This document shows, piece after piece, positions 14,335 through 21,048 of a stretch of DNA of 21,048 nt; position 1 is the first letter of the stretch, and each line of letters begins with the position of its first letter. This DNA comes from UBA5336 sp038526245 (GTDB lineage: Bacteria; Pseudomonadota; Alphaproteobacteria; Caulobacterales; Hyphomonadaceae), in assembly GCA_038526245.1 (NCBI GenBank), contig JBCBGZ010000046.1, forward strand, positions 1-21,048. The letters are read 5' to 3'. The notes under the pieces were generated by a model. The model saw only the letters and a list, made by a program, of their open reading frames with translations, searched no databases and was not told where the DNA came from. Both the position numbers and the translations under genes were made by a program.

Positions 14335-15141
14335 TTATCGTGCGTCCTCATTTTCAGGGAGATTGGTGCTCGCCTTATTGACTTCAGGGGGTAACCTGAG
14401 AGCCTCAGCCAGCGCCGCGTTTAGATCATTCAAAGACTGCCGTACCGGCTCAATGGCGATTTCAAGCAATCTAAATTGGCGCGTTGCATTCTCCCCGAAT
14501 GCGTTACGAAAAGTAGCGCTCGCAAGCATACCGGCCGTGTCGCATTCGTAGAATGCATCATAAGGATCAATCTCAAACTCCGTCAGTGTTACCGCCTGTT
14601 GCTCAATCCGCAGTGAAATGAGTTCAGGAAAAGCTCGAGACAGCAGCGTAATATTCGAACGGGTGCTATTATCAAAACCACGCGCGCTTTCGAGGAAGCT
14701 TGCGAGATTAGAAATTTCACGAACAATTTGTTCATCGCGCAAAAGCGTTGTCTAGCCGGTCGCGCGCAACTCTGAGACGATAGGGATATCGACGGCGCCG
14801 CCATAAAGTGGGAGATGGCTAAACCCAACCGCCTGACACTCTTCAGTGGTAAGCTCCGTTCGCTCTGTTACGCCCAGAATGACATGGCGTGCCGAAATCA
14901 AATTCTTCTCACGCGCATCGATAAAGAGCGCGCGGGTCGCTGTATCAAGCGCCTGAACCGTGGAGACTTCCTCTTGCAACCGCTCCAGCAGCGCCTGTTC
15001 TGCTATCGCATCACTGCGGGCCTCATTCCATTCCGTGATCCGAAACGCGATAAGGATACCAATCACAACGATGACAAAGTCGAGCGCTACAGCGAACCAG
15101 TTTTGATCTTTAACGTGTTTCGTGATGCGGCGTAATAGCAT
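14335..15141 (-). pseudogene. Family A anchored membrane protein interrupted by one amber codon
   Basis: From the ATG at 15141: 'MLLRRITKHVKDQNWFAVAL', a TM helix and 'ITEWNEARSD', then the variable domain. At 14754-14752 a TAG follows 'SELRATG'; the frame is open on both sides and continues with 'TTLLRDEQIVREISNLASF', which aligns with 'NFSIIEDRQIVRDL' of the intact paralogue at 16730-17497, so the amber lies inside the conserved G-x-x-x-(I/L)(I/L)-x-D block. The second half is 138 codons long and ends at TAA, 3 bp before the next gene. Total 269 codons including stops. It is either a young pseudogene or, less likely, read through in a suppressing strain; sequencing error should be excluded. 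Confidence 0.8.
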
Positions 15142-15171
15142 GGCTATCCCCAAGTCCAGTTTGGGAGGACC
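15142..15171 (-). promoter_or_regulatory. Conserved leader of a paired family A gene (second copy)
   Basis: On the minus strand GGTCCTC and TTGGGGATA occur at the same distances from the ATG as in the leader at 13051-13080. The plus-strand string TATCCCCAAGTC (15145-15156) is identical to that at 17501-17512 and at the same offset of 4 nt. Confidence 0.55.
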
Positions 15172-15280
15172 GTGGGGCAGACTCCTCTAATTGCAACGTT
15201 TTAAGCAGAAAATCACTTGAAAACTGATGTCGTGATAGTCCTATTCAGAGCGCTTCGCGACATTGGCTCAACGACTGCTC

Positions 15281-15302
15281 TGGAGCGAGAATAAGCCGCT
15301 CG
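15281..15302 (+). repeat. Array boundary motif, copy e
   Basis: GAGCG (15283-15287), core AGAATAAGC, then CGCTC (15297-15301): a perfect 5-bp inverted repeat. CGACTGCTCTGG precedes it, as in copy d. A second partial box, GTCCTATTCAGAGCG (about 15237-15251), resembles the start of copies a and c. Confidence 0.55.
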
Positions 15303-15329
15303 ATAAGGTGGCACCGGTCGTGCAGGCTA

Positions 15330-16070
15330 TTACGGTTCACTTGAGGCAAGTTGCTGTTGAATATCATCAATGCGATTGTTGATCCGTCTTCGCCACATTG
15401 TAAATCCGCTGTGTATGAAAAGGAGTTCCTCTATTGCATTTTCGAAAGCCGGGTCGGCGGCTAATACCTCAAAGTCGTAAGAGACATATCGCTCTCCTTC
15501 GTCGACCAAAGCAAAGAAATCATCGGTTAGCTGAAAACCAATATCGTATTCGTATGCAGCCTTGAAGTCGGGTGTCCAGAGCAACGCATTTTCAATGTAA
15601 TAGTTCCGTGCGACCGCGAAGCGCCCAAGAAAGTCTTCATAATCGACCAGTAAGTGTAACAAATCGCGGTCTCGCAGGATATTTCCCCGCCCCGAGGACA
15701 TGAGTTCCGTGAAACTACCGGCCCTGTCTGCGCTTGTTTGAAACGCCGTTCCCAATACAAGAACCCGTTCAAAAGCGGGAATATCTCTATCCTGTAAAAC
15801 GCCCGACCGGAGGGATCGCAACACTGTCCGCATATCCTCGGTCATCCTTATATGGAAAGCGAGACTAAGCTCCGCGTCCGATTCAACGCGCTCAAAGTCG
15901 GATCGAAGTCTTTCCGCAATAGCCGCTTCTTCGCGCCGCTCAAACTGAGACGCATTCCAGTTCGCGACCTGGATACCAATAAACACACCGACCACGACGA
16001 TGACGAAGTCGATGCCAACTGCAAACCAATTTTGGTCTTTGATGTGCTTTGTGATGCGACGCAGCAGCAT
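15330..16070 (-). CDS. Family A anchored membrane protein of unknown function (no family B partner)
   Basis: A 246-residue protein: basic amphipathic 'MLLRRITKHIKDQNWFAV', TM helix about residues 19-39, 'QVANWN', then a 200-residue domain rich in charged helices. Positive residues before the helix predict N-in/C-out, so the domain should be periplasmic. It contains 'GSFTELMSSGRGNILRDRDL', the block (F..L..(S/A)G....(I/L)..D..L) that recurs in the other family A proteins and recalls, from memory, Bacteroidota DUF6090-type proteins. AAGGAG lies 7 nt before the ATG, a different leader from the paired genes. The next gene upstream (16205-16693) ends 134 bp away; that gap has a TCCCATG/CATGGGA inverted repeat (16094-16122) without a T-run. 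Confidence 0.82.
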   Translation of the reverse strand: MLLRRITKHIKDQNWFAVGIDFVIVVVGVFIGIQVANWNASQFERREEAAIAERLRSDFERVESDAELSLAFHIRMTEDMRTVLRSLRSGVLQDRDIPAFERVLVLGTAFQTSADRAGSFTELMSSGRGNILRDRDLLHLLVDYEDFLGRFAVARNYYIENALLWTPDFKAAYEYDIGFQLTDDFFALVDEGERYVSYDFEVLAADPAFENAIEELLFIHSGFTMWRRRINNRIDDIQQQLASSEP

Positions 16071-16204
16071 TTTCTCACTCCTTCAATTCATCATCCCATG
16101 CGGACCCTTTGCCCTCATGGGAGGTCGTATCAATGAGTACCTCCACGCCTAATAAACGTTGGGTTACATTCCGCGATACTTTCAAGATTTTCGCTCGCCC
16201 TTAG

Positions 16205-16693
16205 TCATCGGATTTCCGCCAATCGGTCCCAAAGATCTGTTGTCTCGGTATTTACGATCATGCCATCGACCATCTTCACGAAGTCGGGATTGAAATAGAC
16301 AGAGCAGATTTCCCACAAGGCACGAGCCCGTTCTGTTCCTAGAACGAAGTAGATCACATCGCGGTACGTCTCCCAGGAGCTCTGATCCATTGCGCCGTTT
16401 TTGTATTGCAGCCATTCATATTCTCGAGCGCGCATTTGACCTATCATCCAAAAAAACAATTGCGTTTTCTCAGGAAACGTAGGTGTTTCCTTTTGCGAAA
16501 AGACGCGCCCCAGTTCGGGAAACTCGACGAATTTGTAGACACCTGTTTGGTCGTTCTCGAGTTGTGTCTGACGCGTGTCGGAACGGAGCTGGGCGGTGCC
16601 CTGCTTGATCTGAATTGTCAAATAAATCAGCGTTATGGCAACGATGAGGACGCCAACAATCTGAGCAATCTGGGCTATTTGATCAAGTGTCAT
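16205..16693 (-). CDS. Family B-like single-TM protein of unknown function
   Basis: A 162-residue protein, the most divergent of the family B members: MTLDQIAQIAQIVGVLIVAI, a TM helix to about residue 27, then 'IQIKQGTAQLRSDTRQTQLE'. The soluble part shows 'FPELGRVFSQ', 'EYEWLQYKNGAMDQSSWETY' and a C-terminal 'YFNPDFVKMVDGM', which aligns in pattern with the protein at 13855-14331. Predicted topology N-out/C-in. It follows the family A gene at 16730-17497 by 36 bp on the same strand and has its own good Shine-Dalgarno (AGAGGAG, 5 nt before the ATG). This is the only A/B pair in the window in which both genes are intact. Confidence 0.82.
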   Translation of the reverse strand: MTLDQIAQIAQIVGVLIVAITLIYLTIQIKQGTAQLRSDTRQTQLENDQTGVYKFVEFPELGRVFSQKETPTFPEKTQLFFWMIGQMRAREYEWLQYKNGAMDQSSWETYRDVIYFVLGTERARALWEICSVYFNPDFVKMVDGMIVNTETTDLWDRLAEIR

Positions 16694-16729
16694 TGAGTCT
16701 CCTCTGGCCTGATTTGCATGGAACTTCTG

Positions 16730-17497
16730 TTACGATGCAGATGCAGTCTCAATACGGTCTGCAAGAGCCTGCGCCGCTTCATTGAGACCATTAAGAGATT
16801 CAAGATGAAAGGCCGCAAGCTCCGCATTTGTTCGAATGGCACCCTGCATTTCCTGATCAATCCTGACGATCTCAACTAAGGCATCGAGATCAGTATTGGT
16901 AAACGGGCTGAGACCATGTTTTTGACCCACGAAAACGGTCCTATTCCTAAAAGGTCGATATGTCGTGTCGTGGCTAATCATGACATTAGCCCAATACGTC
17001 CGGTAGCGCTGCAAGTCCCTGACGATTTGACGATCTTCAATAATCGAAAAATTGCCTGCTGCTATCAGCGCATTTAATGCCGCATCATTTTGAGCAGGAT
17101 AATATCGTGTCGTAATATTCGTCCAAAACGCTGATGCTTGATAGGCATCCAACGGGCCAGGCGGCGCGACGGTGACTTGGTTGCTTGTCTGTACGTTTCG
17201 CACAGAAAAAGAAATCTGAGTGACAGGGTCAAGGTTGGCTTGCTCTAGCACAATGTTCGCCGCGTCTATGCTGACCTGCGCGGCTTGAGCGGCTGAAATC
17301 AGCGCAAGAGAGTCTTGCTGCAAATCATCGAGGAGCTCGAACAAGACCTGCTGCTCCCTCTGCGCACCATTCCGAGCATCGTTCCAGTTGGCAACTTGAA
17401 TACCGATAAAAACACCGATGACCACGATCACAAAATCGATCCCAATGGCGAACCAGTTCTGATCTTTGACGTGCTGTGTGATGCGACGCAGTAGCAT
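16730..17497 (-). CDS. Family A anchored membrane protein of unknown function (paired, intact)
   Basis: A 255-residue protein starting 'MLLRRITQHVKDQNWFAIGI', TM helix, 'QVANWNDARN'. The C-terminal domain (predicted periplasmic) has 'FWTNITTRYYPAQNDAALN', 'LIAAGNFSIIEDRQIVRDL' and 'YRPFRNRTVFVGQKHGLSP'. It is the closest intact relative of the pseudogene at 12280-13050, to which it aligns nearly end to end, and therefore shows what that gene looked like. The leader has TTGGGGATA ending 3 nt before the ATG, as in the other two paired family A genes. In-frame upstream codons could extend it by four residues, but the conserved MLLRR start and the GGGGA site favour 17497. Confidence 0.83.
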   Translation of the reverse strand: MLLRRITQHVKDQNWFAIGIDFVIVVIGVFIGIQVANWNDARNGAQREQQVLFELLDDLQQDSLALISAAQAAQVSIDAANIVLEQANLDPVTQISFSVRNVQTSNQVTVAPPGPLDAYQASAFWTNITTRYYPAQNDAALNALIAAGNFSIIEDRQIVRDLQRYRTYWANVMISHDTTYRPFRNRTVFVGQKHGLSPFTNTDLDALVEIVRIDQEMQGAIRTNAELAAFHLESLNGLNEAAQALADRIETASAS

Positions 17498-17512
17498 TTG
17501 TATCCCCAAGTC
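17498..17512 (-). promoter_or_regulatory. Conserved leader of a paired family A gene (third copy)
   Basis: Contains on the plus strand TATCCCCAAGTC (17501-17512), identical in sequence and offset to 15145-15156. The more distal GGTCCTC element of the other two leaders is missing; boundary motif f begins at that place. Confidence 0.5.
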
Positions 17513-17519
17513 AAGTATA

Positions 17520-17538
17520 GCGCGAGTTTAAGCCGCGC
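17520..17538 (+). repeat. Array boundary motif, copy f
   Basis: GCGCG (17520-17524), core AGTTTAAGC, then CGCGC (17534-17538): a perfect 5-bp inverted repeat whose arms differ from those of copy e at compensating positions. It lies between two minus-strand family A genes and is the rightmost clear copy. Confidence 0.55.
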
Positions 17539-17595
17539 ACGCCAGAAGGCTCATAACACAGCTTCTCTGAGACAGAGTTTTGACGCAACGGAGAC

Positions 17596-18363
17596 CTATC
17601 GCGTTTGGGCAAGATGCTGATTGATGGCCTCGATGGCAGCATCGGCTCTCTCAATCACGGTTGGGTAGTTCAGCTGTGCATGTTCGTTTTGGCCAATCCA
17701 GAAACGAAGTGAGCGGATGAGTTCCGGGTCGTCCTGCATCTGCGATAGGGCGGGTGCTAGCTCCATCTCTGCCAGCGCACTCTTACACCCGAATGTCATA
17801 AGCTCATTTGGCGCATCAGTAATATCGTAGCAATCGCGCCAGAGCGCCGCCAAGGCATTAACTGGGATATACCCCCGGACGCGTTCGCGATAGGCGGGAG
17901 GCGTCGAATTGACTGTGTCCCATCCAGACATATACGAATAAATTCCCTGAACAGTGAGGCGCAACGGTTCATAGGATGGAATGCCACGTCTGTTCGTTTC
18001 CTGATATTTTTCGGAGAAAAAATCTGTTCCCCAGAGTTGGGAGGCATGAAATAGGTCTATGATCAGGTCCTCACATTCGACTTGGCATGGTTCCCCCGTT
18101 TCCAAAAATTCGAGACCGTTTCGACCGCCCTCGATGAGTCGGTCCACGAACGTTGACTGCATGCGAGCCATACCGGCATTTGATGCAATCTCATTGCGAA
18201 GCTGTTCCAGATATTCAGCTTCCCGAACGTTGGAAACCCGCGCCTCATTCCAATTGCCAATCTGGATACCGAGGAACACACCGACGACGACTATGACAAA
18301 ATCGATACCAATAGCGAACCAGTTTTGGTCTTTGACGTGTTTTGTGATGCGGCGCAGCAACAT
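17596..18363 (-). CDS. Family A anchored membrane protein of unknown function, cotranscribed with DUF418 gene
   Basis: A 255-residue protein: 'MLLRRITKHVKDQNWFAIGI', TM helix, 'QIGNWNEARV', then a long domain quite unlike the other family A members. It has four cysteines, two of them as 'CQVEC' and two near 'WRDCYDITDAPNELMTFGC', which could form disulfides if the domain is periplasmic, as the positive-inside rule predicts. The start lies 7 bp after the DUF418 stop with no strong Shine-Dalgarno, so it is probably translated by coupling in an operon with that gene. No family B gene follows; the next gene is the family A member at 17497, behind motif f. Possibly this copy works with the DUF418 protein instead. 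Confidence 0.83.
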   Translation of the reverse strand: MLLRRITKHVKDQNWFAIGIDFVIVVVGVFLGIQIGNWNEARVSNVREAEYLEQLRNEIASNAGMARMQSTFVDRLIEGGRNGLEFLETGEPCQVECEDLIIDLFHASQLWGTDFFSEKYQETNRRGIPSYEPLRLTVQGIYSYMSGWDTVNSTPPAYRERVRGYIPVNALAALWRDCYDITDAPNELMTFGCKSALAEMELAPALSQMQDDPELIRSLRFWIGQNEHAQLNYPTVIERADAAIEAINQHLAQTR

Positions 18364-18370
18364 GTGTGGC

Positions 18371-19615
18371 TCACTGGCTTATCGATGCGGAACCATGGCT
18401 CTGCATCTTTGGCGTCTGTCCATAGGTCAGGGTCCGCCAGATCCATTCCAGAGGCCCGTATTGAAAGTGGCTGAGCCAGAGGTTGGAAAGAATGATCTGA
18501 ACGAGAAAAACGGCCACCACGAATAGGAGGAGCGACTGAATCGACCACTGAGCTGCCATATCAAAGCCGATCCCGAGAAAAACAGTGAGGCCGATCGCTG
18601 TCTGGCCGAGATAGTTTGTGAGCGCCATGCGGCCCGGCGCGGCTACGATTCTTAGGACTGGGCGGGCGACGCGCCATAAGAGGACGAATCCTGCAGCAAA
18701 GGCCAGCCCAAGAGGGATCACGGCAAATGTGTAAGCAATCACTGCATACAAGCCTTGTGGCGAATGCGGCCTGAGGAACCCAATTCCATTCAGGCTGGCA
18801 AGGATCGGACCAGCGATCGCACCGCTCAGCCCCCCAACCACCACAATACCGACGAGAAGTCTGGTATTATCGAGCAACGTCCCACGGACAAGCTGACGGC
18901 CGGCCCAGAGACCGCAAAGCATAATGGCGAAGAGTTTAGGCCAGCGCCATGTGTCAAACATAAAGCCAAAGCGGGTGAACCCGCCACCAACGGAGCACGT
19001 CAGCTGCTCCGCGACTGAGTCTAATTGCAGCTCGGTAAGCGGGTCAGTGAAGAAAGACGGACAGATCGCGCTTGCGATCCCGTAAATCCCGAGGCTCTGA
19101 TCAATCCCAAAGTACCAAAAGAGCGCATAACCGGTCGGTGGGACGATTAATGAGACGCCTGCCGTCACAAGCAAAGCTTTGTCAGACCACCCTCGAACCG
19201 CGAGCAAAACGAATCCCAGCAGAGCATAGGGTGTTAGGATATCGCCTTCCCAGAAAACAAACAGATGGATGAGGCCGAACCCGAGCAGGATAAATGTCCG
19301 GCGCAAATAGATTTGCGTTGCAGCGGCCCCGCGCCCCTCCAGCCGACTGAGTTGCAAAGCGAAGCCTATGCCGAACAGAAGCGAAAACAGCGTGTAGAAC
19401 TTCCCGTCGATAAGAGCGAGGTGTAGGAAATCCCACACAGCATAGCCGTTGCCGGAAAGCGCTGCCCGGTCCGCGCTGGAAAGGTATTCCCAGCCACTGA
19501 AAAAGCGGATGTTCGCGGCAAATATTCCAAGCAACGCAACGCCCCGTAGCGCATCGAGCACATCATAGCGCTCGCCCTTTGCGGTTGGCGCTGATTTTTC
19601 AGTTAGCTGGCTCAT
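18371..19615 (-). CDS. DUF418 domain-containing multi-pass membrane protein
   Basis: A 414-residue inner-membrane protein with about 9-10 hydrophobic helices. The N-terminal 'YDVLDALRGVALLGIFAANI' is the opening of DUF418/acyltransferase-3-like membrane proteins. The C-terminal region has the DUF418 pattern: 'APGRMALTNYLGQT', then 'FVVAVFLVQIILSNLWLSHF', 'YGPLEWIWRTLTYG'. The family has no established biochemical function; some members look like membrane-bound transferases. It is followed after 7 bp by a family A gene, an operon link. It starts at the ATG at 19615, 61 bp after the RidA-like gene on the same strand; there is no strong Shine-Dalgarno close to the ATG, so the start is slightly uncertain. 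Confidence 0.9.
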   Translation of the reverse strand: MSQLTEKSAPTAKGERYDVLDALRGVALLGIFAANIRFFSGWEYLSSADRAALSGNGYAVWDFLHLALIDGKFYTLFSLLFGIGFALQLSRLEGRGAAATQIYLRRTFILLGFGLIHLFVFWEGDILTPYALLGFVLLAVRGWSDKALLVTAGVSLIVPPTGYALFWYFGIDQSLGIYGIASAICPSFFTDPLTELQLDSVAEQLTCSVGGGFTRFGFMFDTWRWPKLFAIMLCGLWAGRQLVRGTLLDNTRLLVGIVVVGGLSGAIAGPILASLNGIGFLRPHSPQGLYAVIAYTFAVIPLGLAFAAGFVLLWRVARPVLRIVAAPGRMALTNYLGQTAIGLTVFLGIGFDMAAQWSIQSLLLFVVAVFLVQIILSNLWLSHFQYGPLEWIWRTLTYGQTPKMQSHGSASISQ

Positions 19616-19676
19616 TCCGGAAGGCGCTTTCCTGTCAGGTCAGCATGCAAGAGACGGTTCGATCGTCTGGGCACCG

Positions 19677-20072
19677 TCACGCCACCGCTGTTGCTTCGAT
19701 CTCAACCATCAAGTCGGGATCAAAGAGTGCAGAGATGCCTAAAAGCGTACAAACGGGCTCAACCCCATCCGAGGCGAAGACCGGGATGATGTCCTCCGCC
19801 TTTTCCATAAACTGGGTGACATCCGTGGTGTAGATGTTCATGCGAACAATATTCGGCGGCGACATCTCGGCCTCGGAGAGCGCCGTTTTCAAATTGTCCC
19901 AAGCCGTTTGGAACTGCGCCACGAGATCACCGGGATGAAGCGGCGCAGCATCAGCGTTCGTCGACGTTTGACCAGATAGATAGAGTGTTCGCGAAGCGCC
20001 CGTCACTTCGATCGCATGGTTCATGTTGAAGTGTTGCAACCAGGGGGTTGGATTGATAGCGCGCGTTTTCAC
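19677..20072 (-). CDS. RidA/YjgF-YER057c-UK114 family protein lacking the catalytic arginine
   Basis: A 131-residue protein with the RidA-type chorismate-mutase-like fold: 'NPTPWLQHFNMNHAIEV', 'TLYLSGQTSTNADA', 'QTAWDNLKTALSEA', 'IVRMNIYTTDVTQF' and 'LMVEIEATAV'. True RidA enzymes hydrolyse reactive enamines/imines and need Arg105 (E. coli); the aligned residue here is Cys108 in 'EPVCTLLGISAL', so this is probably another Rid subgroup with an unknown substrate. The start is a GTG at 20072, chosen because GGAGAG lies 5 nt upstream; the longer frame would begin at a TTG without a ribosome site. Same strand as the DUF418 gene, 61 bp upstream of it; cotranscription is possible. Confidence 0.88.
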   Translation of the reverse strand: MKTRAINPTPWLQHFNMNHAIEVTGASRTLYLSGQTSTNADAAPLHPGDLVAQFQTAWDNLKTALSEAEMSPPNIVRMNIYTTDVTQFMEKAEDIIPVFASDGVEPVCTLLGISALFDPDLMVEIEATAVA

Positions 20073-20157
20073 TGAAACTCTCCATTGTATTGCCAACTGT
20101 GTCAGCGAAAACGGGGGAGGTGATCAATGCCGCGAGGCGTCAATAAAACGTCAATTT

Positions 20158-21048
20158 TTAAGATGTCGTGCGAGGGTCGTAGGGAATCATATCTGGCCAG
20201 CCATACTTTTCCCAAGCTTCAACCATACCGATGTCTTCTGCAAAAGCCATGAAGTCCGGATGGTTGATCGTACGGTTCATAGGATCGATATCGGCCCACA
20301 GGTTCATCAGACCGGGCATATTGGCCGGGTGAATGCGTTCCCGGTAGATCTTCATTACAAGCTCGGTATGGCCCATCCAGATTGCCGGCCAGGCAACGCT
20401 ATGATCGTACGGTTCAGGCAGCGTTTGGTGCAGCATATCGATGAGGTTGCAATAGGTCTGGCGGGCTTCTGCATCGCCGCTGCAGACGCCCTTCGCTGCC
20501 GTTAGCAGATAAAAATCGCGGGCCTCGTCAGAAATCTCATTCGAACCGGGCGGAGGTCTGAACATCGTGCCGACGAATCGTAGATTATTGTAGTGGGTTT
20601 CGACCGCCGCGTCATGATCACCCATCGCGGCTTGGGTAAGGGACAAGTGAAAACCTGGCATCCCCATATCGACCATGCTCTGACCCGCTGCGAGGGCTGC
20701 CTCATAGTCGCTAAGGTTGAGCCGGGCAATGCACAGCATGGCATAGTTGCGGCCATTGATCGGATCTTGGTCAATCGCGGCTTCAACGTAGGGAAGCGCT
20801 TCGCGCGTACGGCCGAGATATAAAAGGCATGAGCCAAGCCGCATCGTGACATCGGCATTGTTCGGCTCCAGGCGGTAGGCTTTCAGCGCATATTCCAGCG
20901 ACTTTGAAGGATTAAAACACGTCCACTCGTGGATGCTTAGAATAGCATAGGCGTAGCCCTGTTCCGGGTCGAGTTCCAAGGCGCGCAGAGCGCATTCAGC
21001 CGCTCTCTCAGAGCGTTCAACTTTGTCCACACACGGCGCGTAAACAAT
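20158..21048 (-). CDS. Tetratricopeptide-repeat protein, C-terminal part (5' end outside window)
   Basis: 296 codons read open from the right edge to a TAA at 20158. The N-terminal part shown holds TPR helices: 'AAECALRALELDPEQGYAYA', 'SLEYALKAYRLEPNNADVTM', 'LGRTREALPYVEAAIDQDP', 'NYAMLCIARLNLSDYEAALA'. The last 150 residues are helical without clear repeats and end 'WEKYGWPDMIPYDPRTTS'. In alphaproteobacteria such C-terminal TPR arrays often follow an N-terminal winged-helix (CadC-like) or adenylate-cyclase domain, but that part is outside the window and cannot be judged. A GTG at 21030 is in frame, but the frame continues open beyond it, so it is probably not the start. Confidence 0.85.
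   Translation of the reverse strand: MVYAPCVDKVERSERAAECALRALELDPEQGYAYAILSIHEWTCFNPSKSLEYALKAYRLEPNNADVTMRLGSCLLYLGRTREALPYVEAAIDQDPINGRNYAMLCIARLNLSDYEAALAAGQSMVDMGMPGFHLSLTQAAMGDHDAAVETHYNNLRFVGTMFRPPPGSNEISDEARDFYLLTAAKGVCSGDAEARQTYCNLIDMLHQTLPEPYDHSVAWPAIWMGHTELVMKIYRERIHPANMPGLMNLWADIDPMNRTINHPDFMAFAEDIGMVEAWEKYGWPDMIPYDPRTTS

Noticed and set aside
17565..17581. CTCTG-AGA-CAGAG-TTTT, terminator-like on the plus strand
   Set aside because: Stem of only 5 bp, and the flanking genes are transcribed on the minus strand, where no T-run follows.
20134..20152. Possible seventh boundary motif (GGCG, 9 nt, CGTC) between the RidA-like and TPR genes
   Set aside because: Core TCAATAAAA does not match the consensus and the arms are short; kept out of the repeat list as probable chance.
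1..21048. CRISPR array, tRNA, rRNA, transposase or phage gene
   Set aside because: No regularly spaced direct repeats, no tRNA cloverleaf sequence and no transposase, integrase or structural phage motifs were recognised on either strand.

Overview
The window looks like chromosome of a GC-rich alphaproteobacterium. The gene content and protein style (DUF4402 pilus genes, KatG/OxyR, DUF418, a paralogous family of short anchored membrane proteins) would fit the Hyphomonadaceae/Maricaulales, but no rRNA or marker gene is present, so that placement is inference. No tRNA, IS element, phage gene or CRISPR array was seen.

Left part (1-10470), ordinary GC-rich chromosome. A minus-strand operon carries a histidinol-dehydrogenase-family gene and, 3 bp after it, a HAD phosphatase that runs off the left edge; the HisD-like protein has altered metal-ligand positions. 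Divergent from it, across a 386-bp gap with perfect dyads, is a plus-strand surface-structure operon: two secreted DUF4402 proteins (candidate pilus subunits), a PapD-like periplasmic chaperone and an usher-like outer-membrane protein. A 14-bp hairpin lies between the two subunit genes. A convergent terminator separates this from katG, which is divergent from oxyR with conserved redox cysteines: a peroxide-defence pair.

Middle part (10471-18363), an accessory array, visibly more AT-rich. It opens with two copies of a structured intergenic repeat whose stems covary. Then come members of two unnamed membrane-protein families. Family A (five genes, all minus strand) starts with a nearly invariant 'MLLRRITKHVKDQNWFA' basic segment, one TM helix and 'NWN', followed by a divergent, probably periplasmic domain. 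Family B (four genes) starts with a 'MTLETIYYVTQIIAV'-type TM helix followed by a probably cytoplasmic helical domain. Three times an A gene is followed directly by a B gene (ATGA overlap, 3 bp, 36 bp), and these three A genes share a 5' leader. Two of the five A genes are broken only by in-frame nonsense codons. Six copies of a 5-9-5 dyad motif, all in the same orientation, sit at the borders of the units. A five-TM protein of unknown function forms one unit. I consider this A/B array the best candidate for an undescribed system.

Right part (18371-21048), minus strand: a DUF418 membrane protein whose stop is 7 bp before the last A gene, a RidA-like protein lacking the usual catalytic arginine, and the C-terminal part of a TPR protein cut by the right edge.
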